This document shows positions 6,115 through 14,761 of a DNA stretch of 64,000 nucleotides, one piece after another. Where the stretch lies: NCBI GenBank assembly GCA_002841495.1, contig PGZV01000002.1, forward strand, positions 63,488-127,487, given 5' to 3'. The notes below the pieces were generated by a model. That model searched no databases. It saw only the letters and a program-made list of their open reading frames with translations, and was not told where the DNA came from. The position numbers and the translations under genes were made by a program. This DNA is from Firmicutes bacterium HGW-Firmicutes-2 (GTDB lineage Bacteria > Bacillota > Clostridia > Lachnospirales > Vallitaleaceae). How positions within the stretch are numbered: the stretch's first letter is position 1; each line of letters begins with the position of its first letter.

Positions 6115-8388
6115 CTACATTTTTTTGAGGCCTGATAATCTTGCCAATAATTTCTTAGTCCCAACACTTGGAAAATTCACCGTTACCTGATGATCTGCAC
6201 CACCCGGTCCAATCTCCATCACTTGTCCGATACCAAACTTCATATGTTTAACCAAGTCGCCTACGCCGTAATCCAGCGTAATGTTCTCATTCTGTGGTAA
6301 TGCTTTAGCCGGTTGCTTGGCTTGATAAGGGGCATTGGTAAAGAAACTACGATCCCTTTGCTTGGGTAGTACGGATGTGTTGGAAATATTGCTCTTAGAA
6401 AAAAGGTCACTATTATGGTCTTCTTTGTCACTTGCTAATTCTATTGTCTGGCTTGAATCCAACAAATCACTTGGGATTTCTCTTACAAATCTAGAAAGTG
6501 CATTGTACTGAGTGCGCCCATGGGTCATCCTTGATTTGGAAGCTATGATGACCAACTCTTCTTCCGCTCTGGTTATACCCACATAACAAAGGCGACGTTC
6601 TTCCTCAATATCTTCTTCACTACCGGTAGAAATGCTCATATAGCTTGGGAAAAGTCCATCTTCCATGCCGGTTAAGAATACAGTCGGGAATTCTAGCCCT
6701 TTAGCGCTGTGTAAAGTCATTAGAACCACCACTTCATTGCTCTCAACTAGGTTGTCAATATCGGCAACTAGAGCTACTTCTTCTAGAAAACCGGATAAAG
6801 TCGGTTCTTCGTCTTCTTCCTTCTTCTTATTAACATAATCGGCCAACTTGGATATAAGTTCACCAATGTTCTCGATTCTGGACTTGGCCTCATCCGTACC
6901 TTCATCTTCTAATTCTTTAATATAGTTAGTGCGCTTTAGCACTTCCTCCATAAAATCCATGAGCGACATGGTTTCCATCTCAGCTTTAAGTGACAAGATG
7001 AGATTCTTGAAGCCTTTGATCTTCAGGCTAGCTCTTGCCAGTCCCGGTATATTGTCGGATTCTTTGATGGCTTCAAAAAGACTGATGCCGATATCGTTGG
7101 CATAGCTCTCAAGCTTATCCACCGTGGTATCACCAATACCTCTTCTTGGCACGTTGATGACCCTTTTGATCGCCAGATTATCGATGCTGTTGTTAATCAG
7201 TCTAAGATAAGCCAGTACGTCTTTGATCTCTTTTCTCTGGTAGAATGATGTTCCGCCAAAGATCTTATAAGGTACATTTTCATAAATCAGACGTTCTTCT
7301 AAAACCCTTGACTGGGCATTGGTTCTATATAAGATCGCATGATCGTTATAGCCTTTGTTGTCGTTTTTTATGTTGTTTTGGATATGATTTACAACCAGTC
7401 TTGCCTCTTCTTTTTCATTGTCCACATGGTGAAATAAAATTAAACTGCCTGTATCATTGTCCGTCCACAAACGCTTTGCTTTTCTTTTCTCATTGTTCTT
7501 GATCACATGATTGGCTGCATCTAAGATGGTCTTGCTTGAACGGTAGTTCTGTTCCAGCTTAATGACTTTGGCCCCTTTGTATACCTTCTCAAAATCTAAG
7601 ATGTTGGTGATGTCCGCACCACGGAATTTGTAGATGGACTGATCATCGTCACCCACCACACATAAGTTCTTGTAATGGCCCGCCAATTGGGATATGAGCT
7701 TAAACTGAACCCCGTTGGTATCTTGATATTCATCCACCATAATGTATTTGAATCTGTTTTGGAATTTCTCTAATATGTCCGGTCTCAGTCTAAAAAGTTC
7801 GACGGTCTGGAAAAGTAAGTCGTCAAAGTCCAGAGCGTTGTTTCTCTTCAAACGGTCCTGGTAATAGTCATAGATCTTGGAGTAGACTTCCTTACGCATA
7901 TCCCCCATAACCGATTTACGGTATTCTAAAGGACTTAATAATTGGTTTTTGGCCTCGCTGATCTTCGCTAAGATACCACTTTCCTTATATTGCTTCGGAT
8001 CTATGTTCTGTGCTTTCATTGCTTCTCGGATAATCTTCTTGGAATCATCGGTATCGTATATATTGAAGCTTTTCTCAAATCCAATCTGATCAATATATTG
8101 TCTCAAAAAACGAACACATGAGGAATGAAAGGTACTCACCCAAACATCTTGACCGCCATGGCCAATCAGATGGTCCACCCGCGCTCGCATCTCTTTTGCT
8201 GCCTTATTGGTAAAGGTGATGGCCATAATTTCCCAAGGCTTGGCTAAGTTCTTCTCAATTATATAGGCCACACGGTGTGTTAATACCCTTGTTTTTCCTG
8301 ATCCGGCACCTGCCAGTAATAGTAAGGGTCCTTCCGTATGAAAAACCGCCTCTTTTTGTTCTTGGTTCAACGTATCATATATACTCAT
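6115..8388 (-). CDS. pcrA: ATP-dependent DNA helicase PcrA/UvrD
   Basis: 757 residues from the ATG at 8388. I prefer this to the in-frame GTG at 8397 because AGGTGA lies 5 nt upstream. This is a superfamily 1A helicase with Walker A GAGSGKT (residues 27-33), DEYQDTN (motif II), GDDDQSIYKFRGAD (motif III) and QNYRSS (motif IV). The C-terminus has TLHSAKGLEF (motif V) and VGITRAEEEL (motif VI). The last 45 residues form the Tudor-like RNA-polymerase-binding domain of PcrA (DYGVGDLVKHMKFGIGQV). PcrA unwinds DNA 3' to 5' in repair and rolling-circle replication and removes RecA and RNA polymerase. Full length for the family. Confidence 0.96.
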   Translation of the reverse strand: MSIYDTLNQEQKEAVFHTEGPLLLLAGAGSGKTRVLTHRVAYIIEKNLAKPWEIMAITFTNKAAKEMRARVDHLIGHGGQDVWVSTFHSSCVRFLRQYIDQIGFEKSFNIYDTDDSKKIIREAMKAQNIDPKQYKESGILAKISEAKNQLLSPLEYRKSVMGDMRKEVYSKIYDYYQDRLKRNNALDFDDLLFQTVELFRLRPDILEKFQNRFKYIMVDEYQDTNGVQFKLISQLAGHYKNLCVVGDDDQSIYKFRGADITNILDFEKVYKGAKVIKLEQNYRSSKTILDAANHVIKNNEKRKAKRLWTDNDTGSLILFHHVDNEKEEARLVVNHIQNNIKNDNKGYNDHAILYRTNAQSRVLEERLIYENVPYKIFGGTSFYQRKEIKDVLAYLRLINNSIDNLAIKRVINVPRRGIGDTTVDKLESYANDIGISLFEAIKESDNIPGLARASLKIKGFKNLILSLKAEMETMSLMDFMEEVLKRTNYIKELEDEGTDEAKSRIENIGELISKLADYVNKKKEEDEEPTLSGFLEEVALVADIDNLVESNEVVVLMTLHSAKGLEFPTVFLTGMEDGLFPSYMSISTGSEEDIEEERRLCYVGITRAEEELVIIASKSRMTHGRTQYNALSRFVREIPSDLLDSSQTIELASDKEDHNSDLFSKSNISNTSVLPKQRDRSFFTNAPYQAKQPAKALPQNENITLDYGVGDLVKHMKFGIGQVMEIGPGGADHQVTVNFPSVGTKKLLARLSGLKKM

Positions 8389-8414
8389 CACAGTCACCTA
8401 TCTTTTTATTTTAT

Positions 8415-8487
8415 GGTTATAGGGTCAAAACTATTTATTAAATTCTATAAAAAATATTGAAAATAGAACGGATGTGCCTATTTTCAA
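8415..8487 (-). promoter_or_regulatory. pcrA upstream hairpin with U-tract and a solo family-A-like end
   Basis: Read on the minus strand, TTGAAAATAG pairs with CTATTTTCAA (8457-8487), followed by TATTTTTTAT. This has the form of a terminator, about 70 nt before pcrA, with no minus-strand gene upstream to terminate. Next to it GGTTATAGGGTCAAAACTA (8415-8433) resembles one end of the family A repeats. Attenuation of pcrA is possible but unproven. Confidence 0.4.
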
Positions 8488-8615
8488 CCCGTTTATCATA
8501 GCATATTTCCGACTTTTTTTCCATGTTTTTTGGATATTTGTCATATTTTAGAATTTGTATCTATTTATGAATCAGAATCTATCTGTTTCATAATCCGTTC
8601 TTACTTTCATTATGC

Positions 8616-8644
8616 TTGCCATATAGTATTGATTACTATATAAT
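8616..8644 (+). promoter_or_regulatory. Promoter of the DUF1836 gene
   Basis: TTGCCA (8616-8621), a 17-nt spacer, then TATAAT (8639-8644). The start codon follows at 8665 after a GAGGCGG site, so the leader is very short. Confidence 0.6.
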
Positions 8645-8664
8645 ATTCTTGAGGCGGTGTTAAT

Positions 8665-9363
8665 ATGAGTAAAAAACCTTATGATAAATTTATAGAGGAC
8701 CTATTAGTATTTATAAAATCTAGAAAATATGTCCATGCAAAAGATATACCCAATATAGAACTATATATGGACCAGGTTACAACCTTTATGGATGATCACC
8801 TTGGTCTTTTTAAGCGTACTGAAGAAGAAAAGATCCTTACCAAGACCATGATCAACAACTATAGCAAATGTGATATTCTGCCACCGACAGCTAAGAAGAA
8901 ATACGGTCATGATCACTTGATTCTACTCTTGTTCGTCTATTATTTTAAGAACATTCTATCCATACCGGATATTAAAAAGTTGCTGGATCCTGTCAAAGAT
9001 ATCGTCATGGCTGATAAGTCGCCTCTGTCTATGGAAGCCTTCCTAGACCGAATCATGGAGACTCAGACCATGCATTTTGACAGTCTTGCCAATCAGGTCA
9101 ATCATACGGTCAAAGTCGGAAAAGACTTGTTTCCGGAGTTTAGTGATGAACAGCGAGAAAAGCTATCCATCTTTACAACGGCTTATCTCTTAACCATCCA
9201 GGCAACGGCACAAAAACATATGGCCACTCAATTAATTGATAACTACTTAACCAAACATCCTACTAAGGAAGCAGGGCAGAAACCCAAAGCGCCAAGACCT
9301 AAAAAGCCGGATGCCGTCCGCCCTGAAGTCAGGAAGAAAACACCTAAGAAACCCATCTCGTAA
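8665..9363 (+). CDS. DUF1836 domain protein
   Basis: 232 residues. The core (about residues 55-120) matches my memory of DUF1836: MINNYSKCDILPPTAKKKYG, then HDHLILLLFVYYFKNILSIPDI. The region resembles a MerR-like winged helix (pick a partner residue, then a Lys-rich turn), so DNA binding is plausible, but no function is established. The C-terminal 40 residues are a low-complexity Lys/Pro tail (KAPRPKKPDAVRPEVRKK), presumably disordered. It is monocistronic with its own promoter and terminator. Confidence 0.75.
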   Translation: MSKKPYDKFIEDLLVFIKSRKYVHAKDIPNIELYMDQVTTFMDDHLGLFKRTEEEKILTKTMINNYSKCDILPPTAKKKYGHDHLILLLFVYYFKNILSIPDIKKLLDPVKDIVMADKSPLSMEAFLDRIMETQTMHFDSLANQVNHTVKVGKDLFPEFSDEQREKLSIFTTAYLLTIQATAQKHMATQLIDNYLTKHPTKEAGQKPKAPRPKKPDAVRPEVRKKTPKKPIS

Positions 9364-9431
9364 ACCAGAACCCCTATTACTACCTATTATGACGATATAG
9401 CGTACAAATATATAGTATGGAAAAAACAAGA

Positions 9432-9466
9432 TATAAGAGGTTATACCGTTGGGTACAACCTCTTAT
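9432..9466 (+). terminator. Terminator after the DUF1836 gene
   Basis: AAGAGGTTATACC pairs with GGGTACAACCTCTT around a short loop. It is followed by ATTATTTTATTTT. It may also serve the YerC-like gene from the other side. Confidence 0.65.
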
Positions 9467-9533
9467 TATTTTATTTTCATTAGCTTCAATTAGCTCTTAG
9501 CTTTTGTATTTATTTGGCTTTTTATTTGGCTTT

Positions 9534-9824
9534 TTATCCGTTTTTAACTCTATCAAATACCATATCGTAGCCGTCATTGCCATAATTTAGAGAGCGGTTT
9601 ACCCTTGATATGGTGGCTGTAGATGCCCCGGTCTTTTCTGCTATCTCCAGATAAGTATTGTGGTCTCTAAGCATCTTAGCAACCTGTAATCTCTGTGCCA
9701 AGGAATGTAGCTCATTAACAGTACATATATCTTCAAAAAAAGCATAACATTCTTTCGGATCTTTCAAACTTAAGATGGCTTCGAAAAGTCTATCCACTTC
9801 TGCCGATTTTATGTTTTTACTCAT
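9534..9824 (-). CDS. YerC/YecD family TrpR-related regulator
   Basis: 96 residues. The TrpR-like fold has an N-terminal helical part (LFEAILSLKDPKECYAFFEDICTV), then LHSLAQRLQVAKMLRDHNTYLEIAEKTGASTATISRVNRSLNYG, where EIAEKTGASTATISRV is the helix-turn-helix. The family (YerC of Bacillus, YecD) is annotated as TrpR-like. In Bacillus and Clostridia it stands alone and its target is not well defined. No tryptophan genes are nearby, so a tryptophan role is not supported here. It ends in an AT-rich region, with no clear terminator of its own. Confidence 0.85.
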   Translation of the reverse strand: MSKNIKSAEVDRLFEAILSLKDPKECYAFFEDICTVNELHSLAQRLQVAKMLRDHNTYLEIAEKTGASTATISRVNRSLNYGNDGYDMVFDRVKNG

Positions 9825-9969
9825 TTAAGTTCTCCTTTATTATATAATCGCCTTTATTAGATTTTACCACGATAAACTATTAGCGTAAAGAATTATTTCC
9901 CACTATTATGACAATCTCGCTATTATTCTGGATTTTAAGCATAAATGACGGCTAAAATTCACATTTCAC

Positions 9970-10680
9970 TTAAGATGCATTGATTTTCTTCATGAAATTC
10001 TCTACTGAATGGTTAATCACCAGTTTTTCTGGGAATCCGATCTCCCTAATCAAAGCATCACAATAATCAAACCGACCCACATCAAAAGCGATATGAGCGT
10101 CAGAGCCACAAATAATCTCTATATCCGCCTTGGCACATAGTTCCAACATCTTTGTAATGTTCTTTCGTGTATCCGATCTAAAGCCGTTAGGGTTAATGGA
10201 ACTGTTGTTCACCTCAAGTAGAACTTCATTATATTGGGCCGCTTTCACCAGTTCCTCATAATCTAAGGGATATCTGCTGTCATCTGGATGGCCAATGATA
10301 TTCACATAGGGGTTCTCCATGACTTTAATCAACATTTTTGTATTTTCCTGTCGACTCCCGGAAGTTATACAAGGGGGATGCAGGCTTGCAATGGTATAGT
10401 CCAGCATAGACAGGTTGTCATCGGTCATATCAATGCTCCCACCAAGATTGATAATGTTGGCTTCTACACCTTTTAGAATGCGGACACCCATAATTTCATC
10501 AGGTACCTGTTTCATATTTTGAAAATAAAAAATATATGTGCTGCCGGGCATACCCGGTGCATGATCCGATACCCCTATGAGTTCCATCCCTTTTTCACGA
10601 CCATATTGGACGTTCTCAAGTAATGTACTGTAGGCATGACCACTTGCTACTGTATGTGTATGTAAATCCAGTTTATACAT
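9970..10680 (-). CDS. PHP-domain phosphatase/hydrolase (YcdX-like)
   Basis: 236 residues. Metal-binding motifs of the PHP family are in order: DLHTHT (residues 5-10), GVSDHAPG (about 38), SLHPP (about 98), IGHPDD (about 134), EVNNSS (about 157) and GSDAHIAFDVG (about 193). These give the trinuclear metal site of YcdX-type phosphatases. Substrate is unknown; relatives hydrolyse phosphate esters. GGAGG lies just before the ATG. It stands alone on the minus strand between the YerC-like gene and lysO, and a histidinol phosphatase role is unlikely because no his genes are near. Confidence 0.85.
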   Translation of the reverse strand: MYKLDLHTHTVASGHAYSTLLENVQYGREKGMELIGVSDHAPGMPGSTYIFYFQNMKQVPDEIMGVRILKGVEANIINLGGSIDMTDDNLSMLDYTIASLHPPCITSGSRQENTKMLIKVMENPYVNIIGHPDDSRYPLDYEELVKAAQYNEVLLEVNNSSINPNGFRSDTRKNITKMLELCAKADIEIICGSDAHIAFDVGRFDYCDALIREIGFPEKLVINHSVENFMKKINAS

Positions 10681-10986
10681 AACGCCTCCATGGTGAATGT
10701 GAATACTTTACACCAATTTTGATTATATAAGTTTTAAGCGTGCTCATTGTATCATACATATGGCGCTTTGTTAAGTTAAACTGTGAAAATTTAATGGAAA
10801 AATAATACTTTTTTTCCTGCCTTTTTTCTGAAACTTCTATTTTACATTTTTTTAATCCAAACTTCGTTAATCCCCTACCTGACTATATGAAATTTTTTCT
10901 CATGTTACTTCACTCTATGAAATTCAAAAGAAAAAAGACACGCTACGATATTAAGGCTATCATTTACGCATCTTGTTTTATGTATT
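10681..10986. other. Gene-free AT-rich stretch
   Basis: No ORF, RNA or repeat is convincing here. On the minus strand there is a TATAAT about 40 nt before the PHP gene and a weak hairpin with a TTTTTT run just downstream of lysO (about 10935-10975) that may terminate it. Confidence 0.5.
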
Positions 10987-11580
10987 CTATAAGTTGATAA
11001 TAATAGGTACTAATAGAGGTACCAAGGAAGACAGCACCACGCCGGATACAAAGCCCACAATGGCAACCTTTGGCGTCGTATACCTTGCAATAATCGGTAA
11101 GGTTGTGTCCATAGCCGTTGCCCCACAAGGTGCCACCGCTTCGTAGTGACCGATATACTTGGCTATAAAAGGTAACATTAATATTGCCATGACTTCACGT
11201 AATACATTGGTCAGAAAAGCTAATGCTGAGATCTCTGATGAATAATCTACCAGCATAATGGCCGACAATGTATACCAACCAAAGCCGGCACCTATAGCAC
11301 CGGACTCATTGTAGCTAAGGCCTACAAAATGTCCGAAAACCAAAGCACCGAAGATGCTTCCTAGGCCAATCATAAGAGGCACCGCTAATATGTTAAAACC
11401 GATTTTCTTGATTTCTGCTAGCGTGTTTTTCTGCTTCCCAATGTCCATACCCACAAAAAGAAGAAGTAGACATAAACCGATATCAATAACCCATCCGGTC
11501 GAGTCGTACCAGTGACTGGGGAAGAACAGATACCCGGTCAATGCACCGATGATGACCGACAACATGATGATCCAAGTCAT
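10987..11580 (-). CDS. lysO: LysO-family lysine exporter, C-terminal half
   Basis: 197 residues, about six membrane helices. It matches the C-terminal two thirds of E. coli LysO (YbjE, DUF340) in sequence and order: LLLFVGMDIGKQKNTL, GAGFGWYTLSAIMLV, FLTNVLREVMAILMLPFIAKY and CGATAMDTTLPIIARY. LysO exports L-lysine and some toxic lysine analogues. Its ATG overlaps the stop of the N-terminal half (ATGA), so the two are translationally coupled and probably assemble into one transporter. This split form is common in Firmicutes and is not a frameshift. Confidence 0.88.
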   Translation of the reverse strand: MTWIIMLSVIIGALTGYLFFPSHWYDSTGWVIDIGLCLLLLFVGMDIGKQKNTLAEIKKIGFNILAVPLMIGLGSIFGALVFGHFVGLSYNESGAIGAGFGWYTLSAIMLVDYSSEISALAFLTNVLREVMAILMLPFIAKYIGHYEAVAPCGATAMDTTLPIIARYTTPKVAIVGFVSGVVLSSLVPLLVPIIINL

Positions 11581-11876
11581 TTCGCTCGCCCCTTTCTATC
11601 AAACTTCAATATTTGACGTCCTAAGAAAACAAAAAGAACACTAAAGGCAATAGAGCCAAAAGCCAACATAAATGCCTGAAACCCTATGGTCGACAAGGAA
11701 GACACCACTATTTTGTCTGCGCCTAGACGGATGCCCATCACAAATAATAGGCCAATTAATGTTAAAATCTGAAGTTTCCCTAGTGCCTGGTCGAGCTTGG
11801 GATGAGCCATGTTATAGATACCAATCAACATACCTATGCCAAGAACACCTATATATAGTAACAATCTGAATATCAT
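11577..11876 (-). CDS. lysO: LysO-family lysine exporter, N-terminal half
   Basis: 99 residues with three predicted membrane helices (FRLLLYIGVLGIGMLIG, LQILTLIGLLFVMGIRLG, FMLAFGSIAFSVLFVFLG) and a basic C-terminus (GRQILKFDRKGRAK). It corresponds to the first about 95 residues of full-length LysO. It is first in a two-gene operon with the C-terminal half, with a 4-nt overlap. A promoter (TTGCAA, 17 nt, TACAAT) lies about 30 nt upstream. No lysine riboswitch is seen in its short leader. Confidence 0.82.
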   Translation of the reverse strand: MIFRLLLYIGVLGIGMLIGIYNMAHPKLDQALGKLQILTLIGLLFVMGIRLGADKIVVSSLSTIGFQAFMLAFGSIAFSVLFVFLGRQILKFDRKGRAK

Positions 11877-11902
11877 GACGGTCCTCTTTCTTTTTTTGAT
11901 TC

Positions 11903-11976
11903 ATTGTATCAACCTCATGCTGAGATTGCAATCCTTATTTATTGAGATTGACAATCTTTTGATTATCCTGTAAAAT
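11903..11976. promoter_or_regulatory. Divergent promoters for lysO and the chemoreceptor gene
   Basis: Minus strand: TTGCAA (11926-11931), 17 nt, TACAAT (11903-11908), for lysO. Plus strand: TTGACA (11948-11953), 17 nt, TAAAAT (11971-11976), for the chemoreceptor gene. Both -35 boxes are preceded or overlapped by GAGATTG. Confidence 0.65.
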
Positions 11977-11993
11977 AAACCATTATTGGCAAT

Positions 11994-12132
11994 GGGGCCT
12001 GTACACTTTTCTGTGTGCCGGTCTTTTTTTGTACTCTCGCAATCAATTTACAAGCAAAACGCGACCGAGTCGCCATGATATTTTCTGTAAAAATTGAGTT
12101 CCGATCTTTTCTATGAAAATTCAATACCGACC
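11994..12132 (+). promoter_or_regulatory. Long leader of the chemoreceptor gene, with hairpin and tandem repeat
   Basis: About 175 nt separate the promoter from the ATG. An imperfect hairpin (ACAC with GTGT, flanked by GGC and GCC, about 11994-12024) is followed by TTTTTTT, as in an attenuator. Two similar 26-nt units follow in tandem at 12081-12132, sharing TTTTCT, AAAATT and CCGA. I recognise no known riboswitch. Confidence 0.35.
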
Positions 12133-12158
12133 TAAATCTAAACAGAAGGAGTGTTATT

Positions 12159-13628
12159 ATGGGTAAAAAGACAATGAAGCACCTCATCCTTGAGGCAAAA
12201 AACATATCCGAAGGCGCCTTACTTCACGATATCGGGGCCAACGCTTATAACAAAAAAGTGGGTCCAGTGGCAGAGAGTATCGGACTTCTACAAAAACAAG
12301 TACGATCTCATGTTTTTGAAATGCAGGTTGTCTCCGCTCAGATTGATGCTTCCACCGCTTCTATTGAGATGTTGCTTGACGATCAAAAAAACATCACAAA
12401 AGCGCTCTATAATACTTCAGACAATCTAAAAACAACCAACGAATTACATGACCAAGTGGTGAATGAAACCGTACTTATGTCTGAAAAAATATTGGCCAAC
12501 ACCAAACATCTAGAAGCCATCACCACTGAACTTAGAGATTCCAGCCAAGCTTCCAAAGATGTTCTGAAAAATCAAATGGCCTCTATCTTGGACATTATCA
12601 CCTTAATTGATGATATTTCTACAGCTGCGACCGCTTCATCATCCTCGATCCACACCTTATACGATGATACACGAAAAATCACGGAAATTCTTGAATCCGT
12701 AAAAACTTTCTATAAGCAAACCCAACTTCTGGCCCTTAATGCATCCATAGAATCTGCCAGAGCCGGTGAGGCCGGTAAAGGCTTTGGTGTTGTTGCGACC
12801 GAGATACGCACCTTAGCTACCAACAGCTCAGAATCCATCTCCGAGATTTCCAATATCATGTCCAACATTGACAATTCCATTGATACGGTCATTGAACAAT
12901 CGAATCAAACCAATAGCAATGTCTCAAAGGCCGTTGAAAAGACCATCAGCATAGAAAACGGTCTTAAGGTCGTGGATGCTTCTTTTGACCGCTTAGACCA
13001 AACGGTAAAAGAAATGTCGACAAACATTGAAGAGAACTTGGTGGTCACCGATAATTTCTCGGTTACCATTGCAAGAGCAAGTCAAGTCTCAAGAGATGTA
13101 TCGGGTGGTATCGGTCATCTCCATGACCATATCGAAAGCCAATACGCAAAGCTTGATGAGATTCAAGAAATGGAAGTTAGCCTTGGTGACGCCTCAAAAA
13201 GTCTCCATGCCTTAACGGATAAGATTGATGTGGATATGTTAAGTCAGAAAAAGGTACAGATTGAAAAACAAAGTGAAGACTTAATTATGCATCTAAAAAA
13301 TATTTTGCAAAACCATAAAACTCTTACCATGGACCAAAAACAGACCCATCAAGAGATCTTGGATAAAACCATCCATGAGCTCCCTCAAATAGAAGCGCTT
13401 TGGAGCAACCGAAGCAATGGCAGCTTTATCTATTCCAACCCGCCAGCCGGAATCAAAAGTGCCAATATCCGTCCTTGGTTTAAAGAGAGTATGAAAGGTC
13501 TTGTTCATATTTCCGATGTCTATATCTCAGCCATTACCAAAAGTCCCTGTCTGACCATCAGCCTCCCCATCTACGACAACTCGGAAATCGTAGGTGTCCT
13601 TGGTGCCGACTTGGCCATACAGGTATAA
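12159..13628 (+). CDS. Soluble methyl-accepting chemotaxis protein with C-terminal cache-like domain
   Basis: 489 residues with no signal or transmembrane segment. A long coiled-coil signalling region covers about residues 30-350. Its hairpin tip is [33 protein letters not shown] (about residues 188-220), the hallmark of MCP domains that contact CheA and CheW. The last 110 residues resemble a PDC/cache sensor (SGNRS-type region, then [32 protein letters not shown] and GVLGADLAI). So the sensor lies after the signalling domain, the reverse of the usual order. It is presumably a cytoplasmic receptor for an internal ligand. AGAAGGAG precedes the ATG. Domain order is seen; ligand is unknown. Confidence 0.88.
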   Translation: MGKKTMKHLILEAKNISEGALLHDIGANAYNKKVGPVAESIGLLQKQVRSHVFEMQVVSAQIDASTASIEMLLDDQKNITKALYNTSDNLKTTNELHDQVVNETVLMSEKILANTKHLEAITTELRDSSQASKDVLKNQMASILDIITLIDDISTAATASSSSIHTLYDDTRKITEILESVKTFYKQTQLLALNASIESARAGEAGKGFGVVATEIRTLATNSSESISEISNIMSNIDNSIDTVIEQSNQTNSNVSKAVEKTISIENGLKVVDASFDRLDQTVKEMSTNIEENLVVTDNFSVTIARASQVSRDVSGGIGHLHDHIESQYAKLDEIQEMEVSLGDASKSLHALTDKIDVDMLSQKKVQIEKQSEDLIMHLKNILQNHKTLTMDQKQTHQEILDKTIHELPQIEALWSNRSNGSFIYSNPPAGIKSANIRPWFKESMKGLVHISDVYISAITKSPCLTISLPIYDNSEIVGVLGADLAIQV

Positions 13629-13667
13629 CTTTTGGATCTATTACCTCCTTTAAAATTTATAAATCCA

Positions 13668-13703
13668 AAGAAATCCCAAGGCCAACCTGCCTTGGGATTT
13701 CTT
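13668..13703. terminator. Terminator after the chemoreceptor gene
   Basis: AAGAAATCCCAAGGC and GCCTTGGGATTTCTT form a perfect 15-bp stem with a 6-nt loop. It works on either strand and also lies downstream of degV. Confidence 0.8.
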
Positions 13704-13715
13704 AATACTACTATT

Positions 13716-13797
13716 GCTTAAAGCTTTAAACGATATCGTTGAACTTTTACATACTCTATGTTGTATGAAACTAGAAAAACTTAGTTTTAATGCTTAA
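13716..13797. repeat. Palindromic MITE-like repeat, family A copy 4 (diverged, 82 bp)
   Basis: It shares GTTGAACTTTTACATAC and AAACTTAGTTTT with the other copies. The ends are GCTTAAAG and TGCTTAA. It lies between the convergent stops of the chemoreceptor and degV genes. Confidence 0.65.
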
Positions 13798-13803
13798 CTA
13801 CTT

Positions 13804-14646
13804 TTAGAAAGATATGATAATACCGCCTTCATTGGCATAGGTAGAGCTGAGACCGCGCATCTTCAAGATGATAATATCTTTAAACTCATAGGATTCACTG
13901 GCCAGTTCCTTAACATACTCTGCACGTTCAAGAGCATTGCAATGGGATATGGCGAGTATTTTGTCCTTTGATACCGTGCCCACTTTTGGCATACTGTTCA
14001 CCATCTTGGCAAGGGCTTTTTTCGTACCTCTGGCTTTATCCACCATGTCAATGGTACCTTCCGGAGTAGCTTTTAGAATCAACTTCAGATTTAGCGCTCT
14101 GACGATTTTGGCTTTCATGGAACTCATACGCCCGTTTTTCTCCAAAGTGTCAATCTTATCCAGTACAAAAAGCACCTTGGCTTCTTCAATGTACGCTTCA
14201 ATGTCATCCACTATCTCTTCGAATGACTTTTCGCCTGCCTCTACCAACTCATGGACTTTAAGGGCAATTAGAACTTCCATCGTCGAAGCGCCTCTTGAAT
14301 TAAAAATATGTACTTTCTTTTCCGGGTATTTTTCAAGGTACATGGTCTTGGCATTCATGGCGCTATTGTAACTCCCACTGAGTTCGGAAGATAAGGTCAC
14401 ACCAAATACCCATTCATGATCCCCTTCAAAATGGTCCAAATAATCCTGAATCGAAGGACAAGCACTTTTTGGGACATTACTGCTTTGATCAATTTTCCTA
14501 AGGTAATTCTCAAGATCTAGGTTATCATCATCGACATATTCCACATCATCCAGAGTAAAAGTTAATGGCGCTATGGCTATGTTCATCTCTTCTTCCATCT
14601 GCTTGGTGATATCACAACTGCTATCGCCTACTATTTTATACTTCAT
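13804..14646 (-). CDS. DegV family fatty-acid-binding protein
   Basis: About 280 residues. I prefer the ATG at 14646 because AAAGGAG lies 7-8 nt upstream; the ATG at 14652 is too close. The N-terminus KYKIVGDSSCDIT is the DegV signature, followed by PSACPSIQDYLDHFEG and GVTLSSELSGSYNSA, the fatty-acid carboxylate-binding Ser region. The C-terminal domain has DKIDTLEKNGRMS. DegV proteins bind one fatty acid; in some Firmicutes (FakB) they present it to the FakA kinase, but no fakA is in this window. No neighbour suggests a specific role. Confidence 0.88.
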   Translation of the reverse strand: MKYKIVGDSSCDITKQMEEEMNIAIAPLTFTLDDVEYVDDDNLDLENYLRKIDQSSNVPKSACPSIQDYLDHFEGDHEWVFGVTLSSELSGSYNSAMNAKTMYLEKYPEKKVHIFNSRGASTMEVLIALKVHELVEAGEKSFEEIVDDIEAYIEEAKVLFVLDKIDTLEKNGRMSSMKAKIVRALNLKLILKATPEGTIDMVDKARGTKKALAKMVNSMPKVGTVSKDKILAISHCNALERAEYVKELASESYEFKDIIILKMRGLSSTYANEGGIIISF

Positions 14647-14761
14647 ACGCATTCTCCTTTGTTATATAAAGATATGAAAACCATCAAACACAATGTCAAA
14701 CGGTCATCATGTAGTATCTATTACTACATATTATATCACAAAAGTCTATGAAAACCAAATA

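Noticed and set aside
10987-11876. Frameshifted lysO
   Set aside because: The two halves have a clean ATGA overlap and separate start; split LysO is a known form in Firmicutes, so no frameshift is needed.
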